Source: Bacillota bacterium
GTDB taxonomy: Bacteria; Bacillota; Negativicutes; CTSoil-072
Assembly (NCBI GenBank): GCA_017889545.1
Contig: JAGFZV010000022.1
Span: 1-44,444 of the forward strand
Length of the DNA: 44,444 bases
Reading direction: 5' to 3'
The position numbers were made by a program, and so were the translations under genes. Positions within the stretch are counted from its first letter, which is position 1; every line of letters begins with the position of its first letter. Positions 8,946-16,078 of this stretch are shown in pieces. A model generated the notes under the pieces. It was not told the origin of the DNA. It did not search any database and saw only the letters and a program-made list of their open reading frames with translations.

Positions 8946-9803
8946 ATGAAATTTGGTTATATTGGACTTGGCTTAATGGGCGGACCGCTGGCACGGAATT
9001 TAATCCGCGCAGGCAAAGATGTAATGGTTTTTGATTTGAACGAAGAAGCGATTGCAAGAACGCTGGCGGCAGGAACCACGGGCAAAGCGGTGAAAAGTGT
9101 TGATGAAATGGTGGATTGTGATGTTGTGTTCACTAGCCTGCCGCTTCCGAAACATATCGAAGGAACCATGTTGGGTGAAAATGGGCTGTTGAGCAAAATG
9201 AAAAAAGGTGCTGTGTACATTGATGTCAGCACGATTGACCCGGAAACCGGTAAAAAAGTTTTTGATTTTGCCGCCAGCAAAGGGATTGATTTTCTGGCTT
9301 GCCCATTAGGCAAAGGACCTGCACAGGCGGAAAAGGCCGAACAGCCTATTTTTGCCGGCGGGACTCCGGAAGCGTTTGATAAAATGTTTCCCGTCCTCCA
9401 AATCGTTGGGAACCCGGTACAATATACGGGCGGCGTAGAACAAGCCTATGCCTTTAAACTTCTAAGCAACATGATCGGGATGACTAATCTGGCTGTATTA
9501 GCCGAAGGGATCAGGATCGGAGAACAAGCGGGAATTGAGACCAAGAAATTATTGGAGCTTTTGGCGGAAACGGGTGCCAATTCGTTCCAGCTGCAAGTTC
9601 GCGGGCCCTGGATCGCCAATCATGATTTTGCTAATCGGTTTGGCGTGGCACTGGCTCTGAAAGATGTCCGTCTTGGGTGTGAAATGGCGGATGCAATGAA
9701 CTATGACGCCAAATTCACAAAAATGGCGAAGGATGCTTACCAAGAGGCGGACAAGGCAGGCTTTAGCATGGAAGATTGCAACGCAGTTTACAAAGTACTG
9801 TAA
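8946..9803 (+). CDS. Beta-hydroxyacid dehydrogenase family; putative 3-sulfolactaldehyde reductase (copy 1)
   Basis: A 285-residue NAD(P)-dependent oxidoreductase of the GarR/3-hydroxyisobutyrate dehydrogenase family. The Rossmann motif GLGLMGG is at 7-13. Catalytic Lys171 and Asn175 sit in FKLLSNM. Common family members have a DAPVSGG loop, but here residues 119-127 read CPLGKGPAQ. This resembles the VGRTSAN loop of the sulfolactaldehyde reductase YihU, with Lys123 where YihU has Arg123, which I recall as a sulfonate contact. It may interconvert sulfolactaldehyde and DHPS. The start is the ATG behind AGGAG; a GTG 9 bp earlier overlaps that site. The paralogue at 14943 differs at 11 residues. 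A structured leader and an aldehyde dehydrogenase gene follow. A tartronate- or hydroxyisobutyrate-type substrate cannot be excluded. Confidence 0.72.
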   Translation: MKFGYIGLGLMGGPLARNLIRAGKDVMVFDLNEEAIARTLAAGTTGKAVKSVDEMVDCDVVFTSLPLPKHIEGTMLGENGLLSKMKKGAVYIDVSTIDPETGKKVFDFAASKGIDFLACPLGKGPAQAEKAEQPIFAGGTPEAFDKMFPVLQIVGNPVQYTGGVEQAYAFKLLSNMIGMTNLAVLAEGIRIGEQAGIETKKLLELLAETGANSFQLQVRGPWIANHDFANRFGVALALKDVRLGCEMADAMNYDAKFTKMAKDAYQEADKAGFSMEDCNAVYKVL

Positions 9804-9866
9804 TTTTCTATTATTAGTGTAATTCTGGATTTTAATATACATTTTTCATTCTTCGATTTTAGTCAT

Positions 9867-9951
9867 CTGCGGAAGAGTCCATGATGCTGAAACTATGGGT
9901 ATGCGGGGAAACCGGCATGCCTCCCACTGTGGAAAGAAGAACAATCAGTAG
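9867..9951 (+). promoter_or_regulatory. Moco/Tuco-type riboswitch aptamer, copy 1
   Basis: Hairpin GGTATGC/GCATGCC, then TCCC, three bases, GTGG and AAAG. The GTGG can pair with CTAT (9893-9896) before the hairpin. The same order (CCAG, GGCGAAG hairpin, GCCTCCC, CTGG, AAAGG) occurs in the E. coli moaA Moco leader as I remember it. The outer helix is poorer than in copy 2: CTGC/GTAG pairs but the inner part is mismatched. A terminator follows, then the aldehyde dehydrogenase gene. The aptamer is compact, which in this class has been linked to tungsten cofactor. Confidence 0.62.
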
Positions 9952-9959
9952 GCGAAAAG

Positions 9960-10000
9960 CCCTGCATTGTTTGCTTTGCATACAGTGCAGGGTATTTGTC
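9960..10000 (+). terminator. Riboswitch-linked terminator, copy 1
   Basis: Eleven-bp stem (CCCTGCATTGT with ACAGTGCAGGG, one wobble) followed by TATTTGTC. It lies 9 nt after the aptamer and about 64 nt before the aldehyde dehydrogenase start. The T-tract is weak, which suits conditional termination. Confidence 0.6.
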
Positions 10001-10063
10001 ATATAGAGGCAGTTTTTTCAATGAATAATCAACTTGCAAAAATGAGAGGAGAGTATATTGCGT

Positions 10064-11503
10064 ATGGAAAAAAGTATCAAAAAATCATTGTTTATTGACG
10101 GTGAATGGGTCGAGTCAATATCCAAACAAACCAAAGGAGTGGAAAACCCTGCAACGGGACAAGTGTTTTGTGAAATCAGTTATGGTGGTCCTGATGATGC
10201 CATTGCAGCCGTAAATGCTGCTGATCGCGCATTTGCTTCATGGTCGTCAACATCGGTTCGCGAACGATCAAATATTTTGAATCGCGTCGCGGTTCTTTTG
10301 CGAGAAAGAACCGATGAAATTGCAAAAATTCTGGCGACAGAATCAGGTAAACCCGTAGCCCAAGCAATGGGTGAAATTAAGTTTTCGGCGGAATATTTTC
10401 AATGGTTTGCGGAAGAAATCAGAAGACCGTCCGGACAAACGATCCCCGGTGACGTGCCGAATAAACGGCATCATTTTTACAGTCAACCGGCGGGTGTTGC
10501 GCTTTGTTTAACGCCGTGGAACTTTCCGGTATCCATTCAAGCGCGCAAAGTCGCTCCGGCATTGGCTGCCGGTTGTACAGTGGTAGCCAGAGGATCTGAT
10601 GCCGCGCCGCTGAGTGTAATTGAACTCTTCAAATGTTTACAGGATGCGGGTATTCCGAAGGGGGTAGCCAATCTCGTTCAAGGCCCTGCTTCCAGCACGA
10701 CAGAAGCGATGATGAAACAGCCGGCAGTCAGGGTAGTAAGTTTTACCGGATCGACGCCTGTTGGAAAAGCGATTATGCGCCAAGCTGCTGACCAGATGCA
10801 GCATTTGGCCTTGGAACTGGGTGGGAATGCGCCCTTCATTGTATTTGAAGATGCAGACATTGAGAAAGCCGTTGAAGGAGCGATGATTGCAAAATTCCGA
10901 AATAACGGTCAATCCTGCATCGGTGCAAACCGCTTCTATGTGCATGAAAAAGTGTATGATCAATTTGCGAAGCTATTCGCTGAGAAAATTTCGGCAATGG
11001 TAATTGGCGATCCGGTCAAAGACGCAAATGTGGATCTTGGACCGATGATTAACCAAAAAGGAAAAAACAAAATCGAGCAGTTGATTGGCGAAGCAGTAAG
11101 TCTTGGCGCGACTTATTTAGCGCCAAAAAGAGAGGTTCCTGCTGCTGGATACTATGTTTCACCGGTCATACTGGAAAATGTCCCAGAAACATGCGCCTTT
11201 GCGGCGGAAGAGTTATTTGCGCCGGCATCGCCGCTGTTCAAGTTCAGTGAGGAGGCTGAAGTGATCCGCAAAGCGAATAATACGGATATGGGCTTGTCTT
11301 CTTATGTGTATACGAAAGATATGGCGCGTGCCACGCGTGTTACTGAGGCGTTGAAATACGGAATTGTTGGACTTAATACTGGATTGCCGGTAGTAGCATT
11401 TACGCCAATGGGTGGGGTGAAGCAAAGTGGTTTAGGCCGTGAAGGCGGCAGATATGGTATTGAGGAATTTATGGAAGTCAAACATGTTGCAATGGATTTC
11501 TAA
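10064..11503 (+). CDS. NAD(P)-dependent aldehyde dehydrogenase, succinate-semialdehyde/sulfolactaldehyde dehydrogenase type
   Basis: A 479-residue ALDH closest in pattern to GabD-like enzymes. The catalytic Cys285 is in GQSCIGANR and the general-base Glu251 in LALELGGN. The cofactor region SFTGSTPVGKAI and the C-terminal PMGGVKQSGLGREGG are also present. The known sulfolactaldehyde dehydrogenase SlaB belongs to this GabD-like group. With the upstream putative sulfolactaldehyde reductase, oxidation of sulfolactaldehyde to sulfolactate (the SuyAB substrate) is a fair guess. Succinate semialdehyde is the obvious alternative. The ATG is chosen with AGAGGAGAG upstream; a TTG six bases earlier is possible. 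It would be read from the sigma-54 promoter through the riboswitch terminator. Confidence 0.78.
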   Translation: MEKSIKKSLFIDGEWVESISKQTKGVENPATGQVFCEISYGGPDDAIAAVNAADRAFASWSSTSVRERSNILNRVAVLLRERTDEIAKILATESGKPVAQAMGEIKFSAEYFQWFAEEIRRPSGQTIPGDVPNKRHHFYSQPAGVALCLTPWNFPVSIQARKVAPALAAGCTVVARGSDAAPLSVIELFKCLQDAGIPKGVANLVQGPASSTTEAMMKQPAVRVVSFTGSTPVGKAIMRQAADQMQHLALELGGNAPFIVFEDADIEKAVEGAMIAKFRNNGQSCIGANRFYVHEKVYDQFAKLFAEKISAMVIGDPVKDANVDLGPMINQKGKNKIEQLIGEAVSLGATYLAPKREVPAAGYYVSPVILENVPETCAFAAEELFAPASPLFKFSEEAEVIRKANNTDMGLSSYVYTKDMARATRVTEALKYGIVGLNTGLPVVAFTPMGGVKQSGLGREGGRYGIEEFMEVKHVAMDF

Positions 11504-11515
11504 TTCAGACAAACT

Positions 11516-11556
11516 ATTTTGGGCAACATTGCACATTGTGCAATGTTGCCCAAAAT
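11516..11556. promoter_or_regulatory. 41-bp perfect palindrome, candidate activator-binding site (UAS) 2
   Basis: Twenty-base arms are perfectly complementary around one T. The core is TTGCAC-N3-GTGCAA, as in the palindrome at 8453. The outer flanks are TTTT on the left and AAAA on the right, the reverse of a terminator, and a proper terminator follows at 11698. It is centred about 258 bp before the -24/-12 promoter at 11793. Confidence 0.58.
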
Positions 11557-11697
11557 GGCGAAATAAGGAGATATACACAGATAATATTCAGAAATATTGG
11601 ATAGTTTATGTTTGTGATTAATTTCTTGTGCAGTGTATCCCTATCATATTTGTTTAAAAATCAAATATAGTAATAGGAAGGCAAAAAATATTTATTG

Positions 11698-11735
11698 AAA
11701 AAAGCCAGTAAATGCTTGAATTTACTGGCTTTTTT
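11698..11735 (+). terminator. Intrinsic terminator after the first aldehyde dehydrogenase
   Basis: Sixteen-base arms (A-run, GCCAGTAAAT and complement) with a 6-base loop, ending in six T. Confidence 0.88.
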
Positions 11736-11792
11736 CGTTAATTCAGAACATTCGTTAACCGTTTTCCTGGACAAAATAAATCGTCAGATATT

Positions 11793-11809
11793 TGGCATGA
11801 AACGTGCAT
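11793..11809 (+). promoter_or_regulatory. Sigma-54 (-24/-12) promoter of the TRAP/dehydrogenase operon
   Basis: TGGCATGAAACGTGCAT. The GG (11794) and GC (11806) are 12 bp apart. It lies about 125 bp before the dctP start. Confidence 0.78.
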
Positions 11810-11932
11810 TATAGTTAGGTGACGCAATGTTCCATCAATAGGCGGATGAAGAATGGACTGGTTAGCTCACTGAAAAGTACTGTCTATTACGGCATGGGCG
11901 TTAAAACAGAGAAAACGAGGGGGTACTATTCA

Positions 11933-12988
11933 ATGGTAAAAAAGTCCACAGTATTGATGCTGATGCTGGTTTTTGCCCTGACAGCGATTCTTACGGGGTG
12001 CGGCGGAGACAAAAAAGCTGACGCTCCAAAGGATGCGACGAAAAAAATTGTGATCAAGTATACGCATGGTGTTGGCACAGATCCTTCAGATCCTCATCAA
12101 TGGACTGCTCTTAAGTTTAAAGAACTTGCGGAAAAGTATACCAATGGAAAAGTAGACGTGCAAATATTTCCCGGCGGACAGCTTGGCAGCGAGCAGCGCG
12201 GCTTCCAGGATGTGCAGGGCGGCGTTGTCCAAATGACTTCGCTGGCTGTTAACAACGCCACTTCCTTTGCTCCTTCTCTCGGGTTTTTCGATTTGCCGTA
12301 TATCTTCAAAAGCCGTGATGAAGCCTACAAAGTTATTGACGGAATTTGGGATCCTTTGAATGAAAAAATGATCAAGGAGTCCGGTACCCGGTCCTTGATT
12401 TGGTTTGAACAAGGCTTTCGTGTGATCACGAACTCCAAAAAACCGGTTGAAAAACTGGAAGATTTGCAAGGCTTAAAGATTCGTGTTCCGAAAAATCCTT
12501 TGATGATTGGAACTTTTAAGGCGTGGGATTGCGAGCCTGTGCCGGTTTCCTGGGATGAGACCTTCAATGCCCTGCAGCAAAAAGTGGTAGACGGACAAGA
12601 GAATCCGCATACTGTTAATGCTTCGATGAAATTCCATGAAGTTCAAAAATACATTACGGATATTCATTACAAAATGTGGATCGGACCTGTCGTCGTTCAG
12701 GAAAAATGGCTGCAAAGCTTGCCGCCGGATGTTCGCGACGGACTAATTAAAGCTGGTAAAGACACTGCTAAAGCAGAGCGGGAATTCATTCAAAAGTTGG
12801 AGAAAGACGCTTTGGATAAATTGACAAAAGGCGGAATGATCTACTTAGGGACTCCGAAAGATGAAGATGAATGGATGAAACGTGCGATGTCGATTTGGCC
12901 GGATTATTACAAAACAATTGGCGGAACGGAAATGTTAAGCCAAGTCATGAAAATTCTGGGACGGGAAATGCCGCAGCCGAAAAACTAA
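11933..12988 (+). CDS. TRAP transporter solute-binding protein (DctP family)
   Basis: A 351-residue secreted lipoprotein. The signal peptide ends in the lipobox LTGC. The mature protein begins with a charged linker and then IVIKYTHGVGTDPSDPHQW, typical of DctP folds. The TRAP carboxylate-binding arginine region is present around IRVPKNPLMIGTF. It delivers an anionic substrate to the DctQM permease encoded next. The context suggests a C3 sulfonate or hydroxyacid; TRAP importers for DHPS (HpsKLM) are known. The start is the ATG with GAGGGGGTAC upstream. A longer in-frame version would place extra residues before the signal peptide and is rejected. Confidence 0.9.
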   Translation: MVKKSTVLMLMLVFALTAILTGCGGDKKADAPKDATKKIVIKYTHGVGTDPSDPHQWTALKFKELAEKYTNGKVDVQIFPGGQLGSEQRGFQDVQGGVVQMTSLAVNNATSFAPSLGFFDLPYIFKSRDEAYKVIDGIWDPLNEKMIKESGTRSLIWFEQGFRVITNSKKPVEKLEDLQGLKIRVPKNPLMIGTFKAWDCEPVPVSWDETFNALQQKVVDGQENPHTVNASMKFHEVQKYITDIHYKMWIGPVVVQEKWLQSLPPDVRDGLIKAGKDTAKAEREFIQKLEKDALDKLTKGGMIYLGTPKDEDEWMKRAMSIWPDYYKTIGGTEMLSQVMKILGREMPQPKN

Positions 12989-13006
12989 TTCGGTTACTGA
13001 GTCATG

Positions 13007-13046
13007 AGCAGCCCGGAGAGGGATTATCGCCGGGCTGCTTATCTTT
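13007..13046 (+). terminator. Attenuator hairpin between binding protein and permease genes
   Basis: Ten-base perfect arms (AGCAGCCCGG and complement) with a 13-base loop followed by TATCTTTT. Placed between dctP and dctQ it would make binding protein mRNA more abundant than permease mRNA. Confidence 0.7.
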
Positions 13047-13078
13047 TAGAGAGACACTATGGAAGAAGGAGTTTTAAG

Positions 13079-13588
13079 ATGAAGAAATTGATCCGTTATA
13101 TCGATCATTTTGAGGAAGTAGTGAGCTCCTCCTTGCTGATCACGGTCGTTCTGCTTATGTTTTCCCAGGTCATTCTCCGTTACGTATTCGGTAAATCTCT
13201 GGCGTGGTCGGAAGAATTAGCGCAAATGGCATTTTTGTGCATGGTTTATGTCGCGACAGCCCTTGCGGCGAAACAGGGCGCCCATATCCGCGTCACGGCC
13301 CATCTGAAATATCTGCCCAAATTGGCTCGCAACTTATTGATTTTGGCCGGCAATATACTATGGATCCTGTTTGACATGGTTGTTGTGTGGCAAGGAATTG
13401 TATTGGTTCAATCTATGATTGAGCACCCAATGAAATCGGCGGCGCTGGAATGGGATATGGCGCCCTTGTTTGCGGTCATTCCGCTGGCCTTTGCATTGCA
13501 GATTATTCGCATTATTCAACAGACAGTGATCGCTTGGCGTTCCGGTCAGGAGCTTGCCGTAGATGAGGGGGATAGTTATGGTGCATGA
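13079..13588 (+). CDS. TRAP transporter small permease (DctQ family)
   Basis: A 169-residue membrane protein with four predicted helices. The conserved segment ALAWSEELAQMAFLCMVYVATALAAK... is a DctQ hallmark (trp-ser-glu-glu motif after helix 2). It partners the large permease. The ATG lies behind AAGGAG. Its end overlaps the dctM start by 11 bp, indicating translational coupling. Confidence 0.9.
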   Translation: MKKLIRYIDHFEEVVSSSLLITVVLLMFSQVILRYVFGKSLAWSEELAQMAFLCMVYVATALAAKQGAHIRVTAHLKYLPKLARNLLILAGNILWILFDMVVVWQGIVLVQSMIEHPMKSAALEWDMAPLFAVIPLAFALQIIRIIQQTVIAWRSGQELAVDEGDSYGA

Positions 13589-14867
13589 TGGTCTCGTGTG
13601 GTTAATGCTCTTTGGCCTTTTGGCCTGTGGAGTGCCGATTTTCGTATCGTTAGGCGTTGCCACAACTGCTGTTCTTTTTCTTACCGATATTCCACTGGTC
13701 ATGATCCCCTTGGACTTATATAAGGTATCAGAGATGTTCCCGCTGGTTGCGGTGGCGGCGTTTGTGCTGGCTGGCTGCATCATGGAACGGGGCGGTCTAG
13801 CCCAGGAAATCGTCAATGTGGCTTCGATTTTCTTCGGGCATGTAAGAGGTGGACTAGGAATTGTCACCATTATTGGCTGTATGTTTTTTGCCGCGATGAT
13901 TGGTTCGGGGCCAGGTACAGTGGCCGCCATGGGAGCTCTGATGATCCCGGCGATGGTGCGAGCCGGCTACAAGAAAGAGTATGCCACCGGAGTATGTTGT
14001 ACCGGGGGGACGTTGGGAATTTTGATTCCGCCCAGCAACCCCATGATCGTATATGGCGTTATTGGCAACGTATCCGTTTCGGCTTTGTTTACCGCAGGTT
14101 TTGTTCCCGGATTTTTAGTTGGGTTAGCGTTAATGGCGACAGCGGTCTACTTTGCCCGCAAGGCGAATTTCCCGGTGTTGCAGCAGACGTACACCACAAA
14201 AGAAGCGCTGATGGTGGTGTGGCATGCCAAGTGGTCCTTGCTGGCGCCGGTGGTCATCCTTGGCGGAATCTATACCGGTGCGTTTACGCCGGTGGAGGCA
14301 TCAATCGTTGCTGTCGTATATTCGTTTCTGATTGGCTGGTTTGTTCACAAAAAACTGGATTGGAACGGATTGAAGGAAAGCTTGGCAATGACGAACGGGG
14401 TCACTGGGACAGTTCTGGCCGTTGTTGGGGTTTCGATCCTATTTGGGCGCTTCGTTACGATGTACCAAGTACCGCAGCGCTTGGCTGAAGCTGTTTTGAG
14501 CGTTAGTACAGATCCGATCATCGTCTTATCGGCGATTACTATTTTCTTATTTTTCTTAGGCATGTTTTTAGAAACTTTGTCAACCATCGTTATTTTGACA
14601 CCGGTAGTATTGCCGTTGTTGAAAAAAATTGGCGTTGACCCGGTGCATTTTGGAATTTTGCTGGTTATGACCAACGAGGTTGCGTTATTGTCGCCCCCGT
14701 TAGGCGTCAATCTGTTTGTGGCCTCAAAGATTTCAGGGTTGAGCTTGGAAAAAGTTTCAAAAGCTGCTTTTCCGTATATGTGCGTGATTATTGTTTTATG
14801 TTTCCTGGTTATTTTGTTTCCGGAAATTCCTCTCTTCTTGCCGAAGGCGCTTGGCATCTATAAATAG
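13578..14867 (+). CDS. TRAP transporter large permease (DctM family)
   Basis: A 429-residue hydrophobic protein with about 12 membrane segments. Family signatures include GSGPGTVAAMGALMIPAM and LGILIPPSNPMIVYG in the first half and the matching ETLSTIVILTPVVLPL and LLSPPLGVNLFVAS in the second. It is the sodium-driven translocation subunit. The ATG at 13578 has GAGGGGGA seven bases upstream. It is followed after 75 bp by the second dehydrogenase copy on the same strand. Confidence 0.92.
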   Translation: MVHDGLVWLMLFGLLACGVPIFVSLGVATTAVLFLTDIPLVMIPLDLYKVSEMFPLVAVAAFVLAGCIMERGGLAQEIVNVASIFFGHVRGGLGIVTIIGCMFFAAMIGSGPGTVAAMGALMIPAMVRAGYKKEYATGVCCTGGTLGILIPPSNPMIVYGVIGNVSVSALFTAGFVPGFLVGLALMATAVYFARKANFPVLQQTYTTKEALMVVWHAKWSLLAPVVILGGIYTGAFTPVEASIVAVVYSFLIGWFVHKKLDWNGLKESLAMTNGVTGTVLAVVGVSILFGRFVTMYQVPQRLAEAVLSVSTDPIIVLSAITIFLFFLGMFLETLSTIVILTPVVLPLLKKIGVDPVHFGILLVMTNEVALLSPPLGVNLFVASKISGLSLEKVSKAAFPYMCVIIVLCFLVILFPEIPLFLPKALGIYK

Positions 14868-14942
14868 TGAAATCATTATTGATGCCTTGCCGGATCGATT
14901 GAGAGATCTATAATAGGAAAATATGCATTAGGAGTGTTGAAA

Positions 14943-15800
14943 ATGAAATTTGGTTATATTGGTCTTGGCTTAATGGGCGGTCCATTGGCGAGAAATTTGA
15001 TCCGTGCCGGTAAAGACGTCATGGTTTTTGATTTGAGTGAAGAAGCGATTGCAAGGACGTTGGCCGTAGGAACTACTGGCAAAGCCGTGAAAAGCGTCGA
15101 TGAGATGGCGGATTGCGATGTGGTATTCACCAGCCTTCCGCTTCCCAAGCATATCGAAGGAACGATGTTGGGCGAAAATGGCCTGTTGAGCAAAATGAAA
15201 AAAGGGGCCGTCTACATTGATGTCAGCACCATCGACCCGGTAACCGGCAAGAAGATTTTTGATTTTGCCGCCAGTAAAGGGATTGATTTTCTGGCTTGCC
15301 CGCTGGGCAAAGGACCTGCACAGGCGGAAAAGGCCGAACAGCCTATTTTTGCCGGCGGAACAAAAGAAGCGTTTGATAAAATGCTTCCGGTGCTGCAAAT
15401 TGTCGGAAATCCGGTGCATTATACAGGCGGCGTCGAGCAAGCCTATGCTTTCAAGCTCCTGAGCAATATGATCGGGATGACCAATTTGGCTGTATTGGCC
15501 GAAGGGATTCGGATCGGTGAAAAAGCGGGAATTGAGACGAAGAAATTACTGGAATTGTTGGCAGAAACGGGCGCTAATTCGTTCCAGCTGCAAGTGCGCG
15601 GTCCATGGATCGCCAATCATGATTTTGCCAATCGGTTTGGCGTGGCGTTAGCGCTGAAAGATGTTCGGCTTGGTTGTGAAATGGCGGATGCAATGGGTTA
15701 TGATGCCAAATTCACAAAAATGGCGAAGGATGCCTATCAAGAGGCGGACAAAGCCGGTTTTGGCATGGAAGACTGCAATGCCGTTTATAAAGTGCTTTAA
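14943..15800 (+). CDS. Beta-hydroxyacid dehydrogenase family; putative 3-sulfolactaldehyde reductase (copy 2)
   Basis: A 285-residue paralogue of the protein encoded at 8946. Only 11 residues differ, while many third codon positions differ. All key features are kept: GLGLMGG, CPLGKGPAQ with Lys123, Lys171 and Asn175. A 50-bp stretch covering the CPLGKGPAQAEKAEQ region is identical at the DNA level, suggesting local gene conversion. This copy belongs to the TRAP operon, and the other copy is promoter-proximal in its own unit. The start is the ATG behind AGGAG. A structured leader and an unrelated-subfamily aldehyde dehydrogenase follow, repeating the arrangement of copy 1. Confidence 0.72.
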   Translation: MKFGYIGLGLMGGPLARNLIRAGKDVMVFDLSEEAIARTLAVGTTGKAVKSVDEMADCDVVFTSLPLPKHIEGTMLGENGLLSKMKKGAVYIDVSTIDPVTGKKIFDFAASKGIDFLACPLGKGPAQAEKAEQPIFAGGTKEAFDKMLPVLQIVGNPVHYTGGVEQAYAFKLLSNMIGMTNLAVLAEGIRIGEKAGIETKKLLELLAETGANSFQLQVRGPWIANHDFANRFGVALALKDVRLGCEMADAMGYDAKFTKMAKDAYQEADKAGFGMEDCNAVYKVL

Positions 15801-15834
15801 ATTTCACATATTTTAATTCTTCGATTTCAGTAAT

Positions 15835-15919
15835 CTACGGTGATTGCCATGATGCTGAAACTATAGGTATACCAGGAAACCAGTATGCCTCCCGTTGTGG
15901 AAAGAAGAGCAATCAGTAG
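15835..15919 (+). promoter_or_regulatory. Moco/Tuco-type riboswitch aptamer, copy 2
   Basis: The outer helix is well formed: CTAC/GTAG then TGATTGC/GCAATCA. Inside are CTGAAACTAT, the hairpin GGTATAC/GTATGCC, TCCC, three bases, GTGG and AAAGAAG. Compared with copy 1, a G-C pair in the hairpin is A-T here, a compensatory change that supports RNA structure. The order of elements matches the Moco leader of E. coli moaA from memory. The 16-bp terminator starts 4 nt later. Confidence 0.68.
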
Positions 15920-15922
15920 GCT

Positions 15923-15967
15923 AAAGGCCCTGCATTGTTTGCTGTACACAATGCAGGGCCTTTGTCT
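15923..15967 (+). terminator. Riboswitch-linked terminator, copy 2
   Basis: Sixteen-base perfect arms (AAAGGCCCTGCATTGT and complement), 9-base loop, then TTTGTCTT counting from the arm end. It separates the second dehydrogenase gene from the second aldehyde dehydrogenase gene. Confidence 0.75.
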
Positions 15968-15972
15968 TACAC

Positions 15973-16033
15973 AAGTGCAGGCGCCGGCTTTTGCCGTCGC
16001 GATTGAAGCTCGGATCAAGCCGGGTTTTCCAAT
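15973..16033. repeat. Interspersed 61-bp repeat, copy 2
   Basis: Gap-free partner of 6734-6794. It lies between the riboswitch terminator and the aldehyde dehydrogenase ribosome site, so it is part of that gene's leader. It ends in CTCGG-loop-CCGGG-TTTT, which could act as a second weak terminator. Confidence 0.7.
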
Positions 16034-16078
16034 AGTGAAAAATCTGTTCCAGTCGCATAAATCGTGAGGGGGACAAAT

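Larger units (their letters stand above)
11504..11932. other. Regulatory intergenic region before the TRAP operon
   Basis: 429 bp without a credible gene. It holds a 41-bp palindrome, a classical terminator, and a sigma-54 promoter with a leader of about 110 bp. The stretch 11560-11697 is AT-rich and shows nothing recognisable. Confidence 0.7.

Noticed and set aside
9867-9951. Cobalamin riboswitch as the identity of the leader before the first ALDH
   Set aside because: A faint likeness to the GCCCCCGCAACTGT core was considered, but the element order and the GCCTCCC...GTGGAAAG segment fit the Moco class much better, and no B12-box is present.
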